Shown here in pieces: positions 33,017 through 45,085 of a stretch of 64,000 nt of DNA. This DNA comes from Mesotaenium endlicherianum. Taxonomy: Eukaryota; Streptophyta; Zygnematophyceae; Zygnematales; Mesotaeniaceae. A program made the position numbers and the translations under genes. The number at the start of each line of letters is the position of its first letter. The stretch's first letter is position 1. The DNA lies in the NCBI GenBank assembly GCA_009602735.1, contig WELA01006669.1:43677-107676 (forward strand), in the 5' to 3' direction. The notes below the pieces were generated by a model. The model was not told the DNA's origin, did no database searches, and worked only from the letters and a program-made list of their open reading frames with translations.

Positions 33017-34775
33017 TGCACCTGAACTGGTGTCGATGGTGGTCTTGGTCTGGCATTGCGGTAGACAAAGTCTCCTTCTTGAATCTGCGTCATCTGCAGG
33101 AGGTAGCTCCCGTCTCGCGTCATGGCGTAACGCTGCGTATCTCTTTTTTGTGCAATTTTCAAATTGTCCAGCGCAGCCGGCATCATGCGCTCAAATAACG
33201 CCTTACGGCGTACCATCACCTTTAGCAGTTCATCAGGGCTGTCCAGGTCTTTCACCTGTTCAGTCTCCTGCTTGATGCTACTGGGCACTACTGGACTTCT
33301 GCCAAACAGTATCTGATATGGCGAGTCAGTTCGCCAAGGCAGCCTGCTTGCTAAATCTGCGAGATTGCAACTCCAGCGGTAGCCTAGGCCCATGATCGGT
33401 AAAGGTTGCAAGTGTGGATGTTGTTGTGTAATACCAACCTTGACGCGATCACAGCTTTGGCAAGCCTTGATCACATCTTCACACTGCTGCTTCATGCCCC
33501 TCCACCAGTAAGACAATTCCAAAAGACTATACGTCTTCTTGACACCATAGTGTCCAGTGTTCTCGTGCATTTCCTGCACAAGAGCTCGTCTCTTGATGGG
33601 TTCCGGCACTAACTTCTCCTGACAAGTTTCTTCAATTTTGAAGAGGTTGTTGCGTTTCCAGCAAAACCTTTTAGCTCGATGGCTTACTTGGTCCTTCTCC
33701 TTCACTGATAGCCCTTCCAAGTGAATTCCCGTCTTCAGCCAGTGCATAGTAGCTTGGTCTTTCCAGATCTCTGGACTGAATAGAGGTAGAGGCTCAGCTT
33801 CACCTGATGCTACCATTCCAGCCATTTTGGCTAGGCAGGCCACCAACTCTGCTGGGCTGCTTGGGTCTTCGTCTTCTCGAGCTCCTGTTTTGTCGTCTGA
33901 AGATGGGTCTGGGTTCCTGCTGAGTCCATCGGCGTCGTTGTTGAGCACTCCTCCTCTGTGCACCACCGTCATTTGGTACTCTTGCAGCTTAAGAGCCCAG
34001 CGAGCCAACTTACCAGTGAGGTCTCCATTCTTCATCAGCCATAGTAATGGTGAATGATCTGTGATCACCGTGAAGGGTCTTCCCCACAGATACTCTCTGA
34101 AGTGTGTGACAGTCCAAACCACTGCCAGCAGCTCTCTTTCGTAGGATGAGTAGTTGCTCTCCGCTCGATTGTTAGAGCGAGAGGCATAGGCAATGACATA
34201 CTCCTCTCTAGGGCTTGGGGCTCGAGTGAGTACTGCGCCAATTCCCACACGACTCCAGTCAGTGTGCAGATTAAACGGCTTGAAGTAGTCAGGCGTTTGC
34301 AAGACTGGGGCTGTTACCAGCCGCTCCTTAAGCTCGTTCATGGCTTTCTCGTGAGCTTTTGTCCACATAAAAGGCACATCCTTGTTCAGGTGTTCCGTCA
34401 GGGGTTTAGCAATTCTGCTATAATCCTCCACAAATTTACGATGGTATCCGCTTAGCCCTAACAGCGCTTTCAGCTTAGACACATTCGCAGGTGCAGGTAT
34501 CTTGTAAATAGCCTCAGTCTTCACAACCTGAGGGGACATAGCATTGTTCCCAATCTCATGTCCTAGGTAAGGCACGTGTGCCTCAAAGAATCTGCACTTC
34601 CCAGGATGCAGCTTCATTTGGAATTTCTCCGGACGTAGGAATACTTGTTCCAAATGCTCAAGGTGCTCCTTTATGGACTTGCTGAATACTACCACATCGT
34701 CAATGTATGGCTTAGCTAAATCCAGCCCCTCCAGCACTTTATCCATAGTCCTCTGAAATATGACTGGGGCAGTTT
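33013..34775 (-). other. Reverse transcriptase, RNase H and integrase of element G
   Basis: The piece begins within reverse transcriptase (TAPVIFQRTMDKVLEGLDLA, then YIDDVVVFSKSIKEHLEHL), with the YIDD catalytic motif. RNase H follows (LHTDWSRVGIGAVLTRAPSP, YSSYERELLAVVWTV, VITDHSPLLWLM). The integrase zinc-binding segment is near HENTGHYGVKKTYSLLELSY and CQSCDRVKVG. Sequence typing puts it in Ty3/gypsy, but it is distinct from A/C, D, F and H (for example LGLSGYHRKFVEDYSRIAKP). It is a broken remnant. Confidence 0.85.
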
Positions 34776-35159
34776 TGTAATGAACCAGTATTTTAGTAGA
34801 TATGATGTTCAATTAAATGTAATAGTTAAATAAGTTCAGCCTGCTGAACTCTAGTTAATAATCAGTCTGCTGGACTTTATATTTAATATCAGTTTAATGA
34901 CTTAGCCGGAAGCAGCAGGCTGAAGTCAGCTTAAGTCAGCTTGCTAACACATTCTTTGACAGCCAACTGACTTCCGTACTCGGTAGCAGCGAACTGCCTC
35001 GATATGCATCTAAGTGTGGTATGCTAGATGAATGGCCAGATGACATCCCTATGATGGATGGCGATTCGGGATGATGGGAGATGGCGGAGGATTTGGTTAA
35101 CGGAGGTCCTACCAACGTGGTTAACTCCTGGGTAGGCGGTGCCATCGCACTGGCCTTTG
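34776..35159 (+). mobile_element. LTR fragment of the C family inside element G
   Basis: It starts TGTAATGAACCAGTATTTTA, the outer end of the LTR, and runs 384 bp to about CATCGCACTGGCC, where element G sequence resumes. It matches 16500-16889 in reverse complement. It lies in the reverse transcriptase region of G. Confidence 0.85.
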
Positions 35160-36156
35160 AGGTGCCGCTAGTCGTGCGAGGAAAGCATCATCTGCTGCGT
35201 TCAAGCGGCTGATGGTGTTTCCCAGATCCATCAGTTCCCATTCTGGGATTGCAGGTGTCATGGGAACAAGTGCCTCCGACTTTGCATCCTAAGATCTGAT
35301 AGTTGCAACAAGGGCGTGTTCATGCTTGGCGGCACACTAATGCCCAATGCCATTGTCCTGCGAATCAAGCCATCCTCTCCCTCTCTCTGCAGAATATCCC
35401 GCAGAGGCGGAGGAGGTCGGCCTATGGTTCCCCGCGGAATGCCTTCTCTCTGATCCTTCTACTTATGCTTGAAATATTGCTTTAGCATCCTCCTAAAAGA
35501 TGCGTTACCCTCACGGGCCACCTTCCTTGGTGTGCTTGCGCGACCCTCGGGTTTACATTGCGCTGTCTTCACTTTAGCAGTGCAAGCAGTCACCTCCTGC
35601 CGTTGTGGCGGTCGTGCGGTTGACTTGGGCTCTGCCACTGGAAGACTGGCAGTAGGGGTACTGGACGTTGGTGACCTTAATTCTTCATAAAGGTCTGCCG
35701 GGCTTGGCCCCATCAGGTGGTCAGCTACCCAGTCGTCTGTCCTCAGCTCCTGTAAGTCAAGCAGATCTAACTCCGGTGTAGGAAAACGTGGAATTTCTTC
35801 CTTGGCATCCCATCAGTGGTGGCAACTCCAGCTGTGAGAGGCCTTGCATCTCTGCATCCTCTCCCTCCTCTGGCTTCTCTCTTCCAGGAGGTGGCGATTC
35901 TATCCCCTCTTGTGTTGAGCCTCGCCATGTTGATGATGCCTGACTGTAGAGCGAGAGCTGCTTTCGCCACTTTCTCTTCCTTGAGTCGAGGGGCGTCTGC
36001 TTCCAGCAATTGCTCCATGATTTGCCTGGTGATCGACTCAGCTGTGCTGTCAACTGTGTCTTGTGGTTGCCTTTTGGCCTCTGGCTCTGGGCTCATTGGA
36101 ACAGGTGTGGCGGGCAATCTCTCGACCGTCCTTTTCCTGCGTTCATCAAGAATCAC
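35160..36156 (-). other. Linker region of element G between methyltransferase and reverse transcriptase
   Basis: Minus-strand frames here (about 35459-35713 and 35767-36156) are rich in Pro, Arg, Gln and Thr, with RQIMEQLLEADAPRLKEEKV and STARPPQRQEVTACTAKV. No domain is recognised. The region probably belongs to the element because it joins the methyltransferase frame to the reverse transcriptase side with no repeat boundary in between. Confidence 0.4.
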
Positions 36157-36192
36157 CTCCAGGCAAATGGTCTTTCCAGACCCTCTAGAATT

Positions 36193-38580
36193 TCATGAAT
36201 CCTGACTGCATTCTTCGGCCCATTCGCCAATATTGCACTGGCGTTCTTCATATCTTGACGTTGCCGCGTCTGGGGATGGGCTTCCGTAGACCTGGTCTGG
36301 GGCCATGTTTCGTAACTGAGAAGTGGCATCTTCCTCCCATTCCGGCATCCTCACAAACATTTGGCTGGAGCGTTCTGCAGATAATGGGACCTCCTGTGAT
36401 TTGCTTGTTGCAGCGCTCGCCAAAGGGGTTGCTTCACCAGTTGCCTGGTCTTCCATGGCTACGTCTTCTCGCAGCCTTCGCAACTCTCTTTCCAGAGGGT
36501 CGTGTAGAGCCGCCATCCGATTGTCAATTCGCGCCAGTAGGTGTTGACACCTGGTCAGCTCCGCCACTCTGGTTTCTCTGAGTGTTTCATCTTGGTCAGG
36601 TACAGCTGCGTCCCTTTCAACACCATATTCTTCTTGTCGCTGATACGCTTCTCTGATAGATTTCTGATCAGAGGTTGGCACCACATGGACTCCAATTGTC
36701 ACTGGTCTCGGCCTGGGCATAGGCTTGTCAAAGAACGTCATCTGCTGCCAAGTCATAATCGTTTCCACCAACCACGTCATGGAGTGATGCCCAATCATAT
36801 TGCCGAATATCTTCCCAGCGTCGTCCTGTCCCACCATCGCAACAATTTCTTTTGCAACGGAGTTGGGTATCCCCAGGCACCTTCCCTTCTCTTCAGCTGT
36901 CGGCGCTCTCCACTGAGCTTCTCTGTCGTGCGCATTCTTGACCATTCCTGGTCCTCCATTCACGAATGCGCGTGATCTTGGGTATGCCGTGAAGGTGGGC
37001 AGCACTACCCTTGGTCGGCCTGGCTCGTTGACGACGTATTGTGGGTAGGAATCCCTCCTGATCACTGGTTTGGTTTCCACCATCAATGCTTCTCCCACAG
37101 ATACTGCCGGTGGTGTGCGCCGCGTAATCTCCTCCATTTCCCTCAGGATTTCAATGGACATACCGTTGGTCCAGAATAGTCTGGCCCAATGTGAGAGTCC
37201 TCCGTGCCTGGCGTCGTCGATCAATACATGATGACCCAGGGTGGAGTCGAAGACCAACCATGGATCTCCTGGCTTCATCTGGTTGTAATCCATCCCTGGA
37301 TGTACATTCTCAATCACAAACACTGGTGGGTAGAGATGCTGGCGTTCCCGCAGCATACCGATGATTTTCACCATCCATTCCCAGTGTTGTGCTCGCGGGT
37401 CACTGAATCCCCTCCTGTTCCCAGCTTGCGAGAAAGGTTGACAAGGAAATTGCGAAAAAATCCAGTCAATCCTGTAACCATACAGGTCCTCAGACTTCAC
37501 ATCGAGAATGTTTCCTCCTGTAAAACGCACCAACCTAGAATCAGTAGGAACCAACGCCTTGAAATGGTACATTTGCCGCATCTGACTCATGACCTCCTTA
37601 AATTCTGTGAAAGCACACTCATCGTTGTCCACATACAGCACTTTGGATACCAGGATACCTCGCTGAATCAGTGAGATGGTTCCAGAACCAAGTCCGGCGA
37701 ACAATTCCAGTACTACTACTTCTTTCCTGCAAAAAGGATCTTCCATCCTCACAATGCCTTGTGGCAGCAGGTCTACTCCAGGCATCAAATTGGCAGCAGA
37801 CTTAATTGGATAAGGAACTGGCAGCAGCTCTTGCGGGCCACGGTCCCCGTTACTCACAGCTTCCAGTTGCTCCATAATCCGAGGTTGCCAAACCAAGGGA
37901 GTCGGCATGTTGACGCTGGTGTAGCCCGCCTCTTCGCGTTGCATGATGAGGTCATAATGGTCTAAATAGCGGTCATTCACACAACAGTCTAGCAGTCCGT
38001 AGTTCGCCTCTCCCGAGCAAACCATTTTTACAGGAATTTCTCCGGTCGGCTGCCGATCTGTCGACTGGTAAGTCACCCTCTGCTTTCGCAGGTCGATGAC
38101 CATACCCAGAGGAATCAGAGCTTCTGTCCCCAAGAGAACATCATGGTTCTCTGCCTCTGTCAACGTGCATTCTATGAACAGTGACGCCTCCTCAGGTTTC
38201 CCCAAGTGTACTGTGAATTTCACAGGCTTGCGGGTGATTCCACAAGACTTTGAAATCTGCTCAGATGCAGTCCTCAATTGAAAAGGACTTTCTTTCAGGT
38301 CCCTTGCCGTCAATCCAAGAGCTTTCACAGCTCGCTTTCCCAAGATTACTGGCTGTGCGCCAGTGTCCAATAGGATATTGGGAGCGGCCCAGTCGTTGAA
38401 CGTCAAAACTCTATCCTTGTTCTGCACTCTCACAGTGCTGAAATTAGTAGGCAGTGAAGCGCTGTTCGCGCCTTCCTCAGCTATGTCCAGCTGCTGTCCG
38501 GCTTCTTCAACCGTGGAAGGATACGTAAGACGCAGATCAACGAGTGAAAGACAAGGAATGTGCTGAATCCGGTGTTTCAC
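36193..38580 (-). other. Protease plus cytosine-C5 DNA methyltransferase frame of element G
   Basis: This is a single open frame of 795 codons. Residues 66-160 look like a retroviral-type aspartic protease (ILLDTGAQPVILG near 69-81). Residues about 287-605 (36766-37722) look like a C5-cytosine methyltransferase, which transfers a methyl group from S-adenosylmethionine to cytosine in DNA. Motif I is VVVLELFAGLGSG (288-300), motif IV is SQFPCQPFSQAG with the catalytic Cys (about 380), motif VI is VFVIENV (420-426), and near 455-472 IDDARHGGLSHWARLFW resembles the DNMT3/DRM block before the target-recognition part. The end GNMIGHHSMTWLVETI resembles motif X. A Glu/Arg-rich coiled-coil segment follows (660-710). 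A host gene is unlikely because the frame begins with the protease and lies between gag and reverse transcriptase. Fossil status applies; activity is not claimed. Confidence 0.88.
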
Positions 38581-38877
38581 CAGAGCCTTCAGCTTCTCCA
38601 GCGAAAAACTAAATGTCTTGCGTGGCCCAGGCTTGGCTTGACGTAGCTGCGCAATCTCGTTCTCATCGAGAGCGATCCGAAAGGTCTGAGGAAGCTTCCC
38701 AGCATTCCTTGGAACCAGACGGTCATGGTCTGCGCTCCGCAGCCGTTGCAGCCACGGCCTTCTCAGGCGTCAGCTTCTCGCCTTTGCAGATGGTCTTTTC
38801 GGGCACATCTGCATCATAATAGACATTAGGCACATATAGTTTTGCAAATTGAGCTTTCAACTCTGCAATCTCTGCAC

Positions 38878-40140
38878 TCATAGCATCATACTTCTGTTAC
38901 CCTTTCGGTTACTAGGGTTATCTTTCTCCTTTTTCTTACCCTTATCTGCCTCTTTCGTGGCAGCATTAGCCCATGGTGGCTTCAGATTTGGGTTCTTGGA
39001 CCAACACTCATCTTCTGAGTGTCCCTTTTTGCTGCAATGTGCGCATACCTGCGCCTTGCTAGCAGACAATTGCTTATCATCCGGGTACGGACAATCTCTC
39101 TTCTGATGTCCCGATTTTCCGCAATTCCAACAGCCCTCTGCTGTCTCAGCAGTGTTGGCGTGCTTAGCAAACCTATTGAAAGACCCGCTCTTCTTCTTAA
39201 ATTGAAAATTAGAGCTATTGGCCTTAGGCTGAAAGGATTCCTCCCTTCTCTCAGGAGCCATAAGCGTACTAGAAGCCTCCTTGTACCAGACTTTACCTTC
39301 CTTGACATTGCGTGCTATTTCAGCAGCCTCGTCGATGTTCCAGTCGATTCCGCGTTTTCAGGTAGGTGCGGCCTGACCTCCCGAACTGTGTCTTCACCCA
39401 GACACAATAAGAATTTGTCAGCCACAATCCTAGGCTCATAGATTCCTGCCTTCTTGGCAAGGTCTACCAATCTGGATTTGACCTCCATCACTGTCTCGTT
39501 CTTCTGATGGATAAAATGCACAAAACGGTGCACCTTAAGACTGCGATCCTCTGGGAATTTTGCTTCTAGCAACTAAAAGAAACGACGCAGACAGTGTTCA
39601 GAGTCTAACTGGTCATCCCCAGCCTCCATATCCCTACGGGAACTAGCCAATGCTTGCGCATGGCTTGCTTCCGTGGTGGCACTTTCACCATACTGCCCTG
39701 TAAAAGGTGCAGCCCTGCGCGTTACTAGTTCCTGAGCATTAGCAATCTTTTCAGACAATTCTGCACACACTTTACGCAATTATGCGACAGACCCAGCATC
39801 ATCATCTCGAGTAGCCGCTCGCTGCTGACCCTCGGTGAGTTGCTTCATGGCATCTGTTAATTCTTGTGTTAGTGCAGCTAAGTCTACGCTCTCAACAGGT
39901 GCAGTAGGTATCGCTCTTCCTGATGACAAAGCGGACAGGCGGGCTTTCGCAGCCTCTTTCTGGATTTTCAAATCCCTCGCCTTCTTTTGCTCGTCAAACG
40001 CCCATTCTTGGATAAGGTTTTCATCCTTCCGGAATTGGTGATAAAGCAACAAGGCATCCTTGTCCAAGTACTGAACCAAGCTTATAAAAGCGACTGACTG
40101 AGTGTAAGAAGAATCCTTTTGGATTTTCTCAAAGAAATCA
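38878..40140 (-). other. gag region of element G with two zinc knuckles (part left of F)
   Basis: On the minus strand: DKDALLLYHQFRKDENLIQE with a Lys/Ala-rich helix, a Thr/Glu/Gln-rich stretch, a capsid-like segment (SLKVHRFVHFIHQKNETVME; VADKFLLCLGEDTVREVRP), then two CCHC knuckles, CWNCGKSGHQKRDC and CAHCSKKGHSEDEC, that would bind RNA. The Gag start lies on the other side of inserted element F (46833-47303). Broken. Confidence 0.8.
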
Positions 40141-40147
40141 GCCCAAT

Positions 40148-40650
40148 TGTAGTGAAACAGATAGATAAATTACTAAGTAAAACAGAATAGTTTATCGATT
40201 CAAGACAAGGATCTTTGAACACAAGTGGTAGCTTCTTGAAAGAGAGATGGCTTCTTGAAAGTTAATATATTTCTGGATTTTGGCAAGTACAAGAGTGATT
40301 TTGGAATGTCTTTCTATGTTCTAGCTCTTGTTTATATACTTGCTACATAAGTAATTTCTAGGAAGGTGTATGTTGATGTGTTGGCACCCAACACATCCCA
40401 AAACTTGCCACCTCTTTCTAGAATAATGTACACATGTCCTTTTGACCTAAAAATGGCACATTTGACTTTTGCCACATGGAGTTCTTCTAGGTCTTTCCTC
40501 TAACTTCGAAAATGCCTTGGAAGGTTCAAAGGACATGAACCAAGTTACTAGAGTACCTATTCACACTTGACTCCACACAATACTACTCCAAATATATTTG
40601 AAAACATTAAAATATATGCAAACTAACATATAATAACTCAAATCACTACA
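40148..40650 (-). repeat. 3' LTR of element F
   Basis: It is 503 bp with TGTAGT...ACTACA ends. It contains CAAGAAGCCATCTCTC-type sequence (minus strand), as does the solo LTR at 29755-30253. Confidence 0.93.
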
Positions 40651-41419
40651 TCACCCCCCCAATAGAAAAAGCGACGTCTCGGCGCGTCAAGTCAGGTCTT
40701 ACACATGTGGAGCAAACTAGTCAACAGTTTCAAGTCAGATGCCACACATGTGAAGAGGACTAGTCAAAGGCGCCAAGTCAGGTGCTACACATGTAAGGTA
40801 GACTAGGCAAGGTCGTAGGTGGTGTGACCTTATTGGCTAGCCTACTCCTTAATGATAAAGAAAATTGTACAAGTTGGCCCAGAATCTGCCACGAATTCAA
40901 AAATTCATAGCGGCCACAGAACTGCTCCAAATCTAAAAATTTGAGTGCCAGACGGACCGCGTCAAAGATCTCTACCGGGTCACCAAATTTGAGAGCGTTC
41001 TAATTTCTGGAGTGTCGTTGAGAGCTGAGAGAGTAGGCACTCCTCCAAATCTGTGCAGAAACTTCTGAAAATCATAAGTCCTTCTATACTTCTCCAAATT
41101 CTGCAAACTAAGTCTCAAACTGGGCGCTGTAAGATGTTCTACCAGAGTCTTGAGTTTCAGAGCATTTCAAGTTCAGGGGAAGGCACAATGTCAGAAGGCA
41201 TATTCTGCCCTAACAATGCCAGCAGCCTGACCCCCTTCTACTTAGAGCATCATATCTCTCTCACCAGTGCTCCAAATTGAGCAAGCTTGAACTCTAAATG
41301 ACCGGCTACTTATGGACAACAACCAGATAAATTTTCAGAATTTATTATGAAGAGACCTATCGCCAGTAGCAGTTTTAGTTTTCTGTCTAGAAATTGCAAG
41401 AAGAGAAAAGTGTCTAATG

Positions 41420-44400
41420 TCATTTTTTCCTCCTTGTGGTTCTTGCAGGCTGCCTCCAAGGGGTCTTCTGCTGCTTCTTGATGGTGGCAGGCTGCCTCCC
41501 TGAAGTCTTCGGGCTTCTAGTAGAGAGACTTGGGGCTGGTCCAAGATGGGGGTTGGCGGCATGGAAGCGCTTCAACTTTCTCTGAACTTTGTCAAGGTAG
41601 TGCGCCGCCACCCAACTATTCTCCGAATCTGGATATCCTTTCCACTTGATCAAGTATTGCTGCTGTCTCCTGAAATTTCTCATAGCCACTATGTCTTCCA
41701 CTTCGTACTCCAAATGATCATCCACTATTGTTGGGGCTGGTGGGGTTGTCACACGTCCTGGGAACTTGTTGTCGGGTTGCACATATGGCTTGAAGAGGGA
41801 AGCGTGGAATACGGGGTCGATGTGCATAGTCTGGGGAAGTTCTAGCTTGAAAGCAACGGGGTTGACTTGCTGGATAATCTTGAAGGGTCCCAAATACTTG
41901 GGAGAGAACTTGCTGCCGGCAGGCCTGTTGTTCAGGGAAATGTTCTTGGATGATAGTAACACGTTGTCACCCACTCTGTACGTAATTTCTCTTCTGGATC
42001 TGTTCGCCACTCTTGCTTGAGCATCTTGCGCGTGTTGTAGAGCTTTCTTCGCTGCTGTAAGGGCTGCTTCTAATGTCTCCATAAAATCTGTGGCTGCAGG
42101 TACTTCATCATGGCCAGCCGTGAAGCTCAGTGGCGTGGTCGGATGGAAGCCATAGTTGAGGAAGAATGGGGACTCTTGGGTAGAGGCCTGCGTAGTGTTG
42201 TTGTAGGCAAACTCGAGGGGGGTCAAGTACATGTCCCAGTCTTGCTCGAGGGTAGACACGTAGGCCTTTAGAGAGGTCTTTAGGGTACGATTCATACGCT
42301 CGGTTTGCCCATCTGATTGTGGGTGGTAGGCAGTAGACATATCCAGCGATGTACCCAAGTTCTTGAAGAGATTTTTCCAGAAATGGCTTGTGAATCTTGG
42401 ATCTCTATCTGACACAATTCTTGATGGTAGTCCATGGAGTCGGAAGATGTTGTCAAAGATGAGTCTTGCAAGTTGTGGTGCTGTAGCCTTAGTCGTCGTG
42501 GGAATAAAATGAGCCATCTTGGTAAGTCTGTCCACCACCGTGAGTATTGCATTATGGCCTCGAGGTGTCACGGGCAAGTCCACGATAAGGTCCATTGAGA
42601 TGTCCGTCCATTGTCTTTCGGGGATTGGTAGTGGTTGGAGGAGTCCTCCCGCCTTTTGCGATGATGGCTTGATTCTTTGGCATGTGTCACAGCTCCTGCA
42701 GTACTCCTTGACTTGCTTAGACATGCCTGGCCAACAATAAGTCCTAGCTAGAACGCCCGTGGTCCTTAGGATTCCAAAGTGTCCTCCAAGAGGGTTGTCG
42801 TGTGCTTCTCGTAGAAGCAAGAGCCGGAGGTCTAAGTCATTAGGAACACATCTCTGGCCCGTATCTTGCCTCACCCAATAATTGCCTTCTTGCTTCTTGC
42901 ATGGGTCCAAGGCTGCTTCTCCGTTCTTGTAGTAAGGGTCTCTTTCATAGGCGGCTGAAAATCGAGCTTCCAGATCTGTCTTCAGGGATACCATCACTGC
43001 ATTTAATTGCAGTCTTGAGAGGGGGTCAGCCGGGTTTGTCTTGCCGGGCTGGTACTGAATCGTGATGTTGTATTGTTGCAAGTATCCGCTCCATCTTGCT
43101 TGTCTCCTTGAGAGATACGGCTGCGTCTGGAGGTGCTTTAACGCCTCGTGGTCCGTGGTGACCAGTACTTTGCGTCCTTCAACGTAGCAGCGCCAAACCT
43201 TCAAGGCATGTACAATCGCCAATGCCTCTCGCTCCGTGGTTGTATAATTTTGCTCGGCTGGATTTAGCTTCCTTGACTCGTAGGCGATGGGCTGCAGTCC
43301 CTTGCCTTGGTCTTGAAGCAGGATTGCTCCTATTGCATAGGAAGATGCATCGGTGATGACGTGGAAGGGCCAATCTGGGTTTGGACTTGGGAGTGTGAGC
43401 ACCGGGGATGTGGTCAATCTTCGCTTTAACTCTTGAAATGCCTCTTCCTCTTTCTCGGTCCATGTATATAGCCTGTCCTTCTTGAGTAGATCTGTCAGGG
43501 GGGCTGCTATGTGCGAGAAGCCTTGGATGAATTTTCTGTACCAATTGGCAAATCCCAAGAATGACTGGAGTTCTTTCTTGGTCGTGGGGGTTGGCCATTC
43601 CTCCACCACCGTGGTCTTCTTGGGGTCTATCTTGATGCCATCAGCAGTCACGTGGAGACCTAGGAACTCCACTTCTTGTTTGGCAAACTCGCATTTTGAC
43701 TCCTTCGCAAACAGCTTGTTTTGCTTCAATACTTCAAGGACTTCTTTCAAGTGTCTCGCATGCTCTTCAAGGGTCTTGCTGTAGATAAGGATGTCATCGA
43801 TGAATACCACCACAAATCTGTCCAACATGGGCTGAAATATGGTGTTCATCATAGTCATGAAAGTTGCTGGCGCGTTGGTGAGTCCAAATGGCAGGACCAT
43901 GAACTCAAAATGTCCATATCTTGTCCTGAATGCCGTCTTCTCTATGTCCGGTTCTGCGATGCGAATCTGGTGGTAGCCGTTCCGTAAGTCAATCTTCGTG
44001 AAGTACTTGGCTCCAACCAGCCGGTCCATGAGCTCATCCATGCGCGGCAACGGGTATCAATTCTTGATGGTGATCTTGTTGAGGGCGCGATAGTCCACAC
44101 ACATCCACAAGGTACCATCTATTTTCTTGACAAATAGCACCGGGGCTCCAAATGGCGACTTGCTAGGTCGAATGAAGCCATGCTCCAGTAGCTCCTTGAT
44201 TTGCTTCTTGACTTCGTCTAGCTCCGTGTATGACATTTTGAACGTAGGCCGAGAGATGGGCTTGCTTCCGGGCTCCAACTCTATCTTGTGGTCTACGAAT
44301 CTTTTGGGGGGTAGGCCCTTGGGCAATTCCGGGGAGAACACTTCTTTGTAGTCCTCTAAGACTTCTTGTATCTCCTTGGGAACGGGGCTGCCTTCTTGAC

Positions 44401-45085
44401 TCTCGATGTCTTTCTTGATGTCTTTTGGCGTGATCAAGGCCAAAAGAAGCTCGTGTCCCTTCCTCACAAGTCTCTTGAGTTGGAGGGCGGACAATAGTAT
44501 CTCGTGTGCCGGCTTCTGGATGTCTTGGGTCTGGATATTCTGGATTGCGCGCAAAATACAGATTCTTGAAGTGATGTCATTCTTGATCTTGATAGTACCG
44601 GTCCTCCAATCAACTTGGGGGTTGTGCTTGGTCAACCAAGGCGTCCCTAGGATGACGTCGTACTTGCCCAATTGCATGGGGGAGAACACTACTCTATCCT
44701 TGAAGGACTTGATAGAGAGTGCCAAGGGGTACGTCTTCTTGGAAGGGGTAGTATAGGAGAATCCATCGGGCATCATAATCTCCTCGTCGTGGTCAAGAGT
44801 TCGCATAGTAATACCGTGCTTGGTGGCAAAATCTGCAGCAATGAAGTTGCCTTGAGCTCCGCTATCCACCAAGATGTGGACCTTCTCTCCTCCAAGGTAA
44901 CCTCTCAAACTCATTGGGGCTGGAACGTCGTCTTCAACGGGGGTCTCCACCTCACTTGGCGTGTTGCCTTCTCGTGAAGTGGGTCTTGGGGTGGTAGGCT
45001 CCTGGCCTACCGGCGCTGTCCGTTTTTTGACAACTTTTTGGGGCATGAAAGTGCACGATGGCCCTTTTCCTTGCAATAAAAGCAT
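41420..45085 (-). other. Pol of element F with chromodomain
   Basis: In order: aspartic protease (about 44790-44900; [18 protein letters not shown]), reverse transcriptase (about 43600-44290; [29 protein letters not shown]), RNase H (about 43000-43450; [26 protein letters not shown]), integrase (about 41900-42850; zinc-binding [15 protein letters not shown], core [51 protein letters not shown]) and a C-terminal chromodomain (about 41600-41700; [18 protein letters not shown]). This is the canonical chromovirus order. It looks nearly whole. Confidence 0.92.

Noticed and set aside
36193-38580. Methyltransferase as a host gene
   Set aside because: The frame starts with a retroviral-type protease and lies between zinc-knuckle Gag and reverse transcriptase on the same strand, so it belongs to element G.
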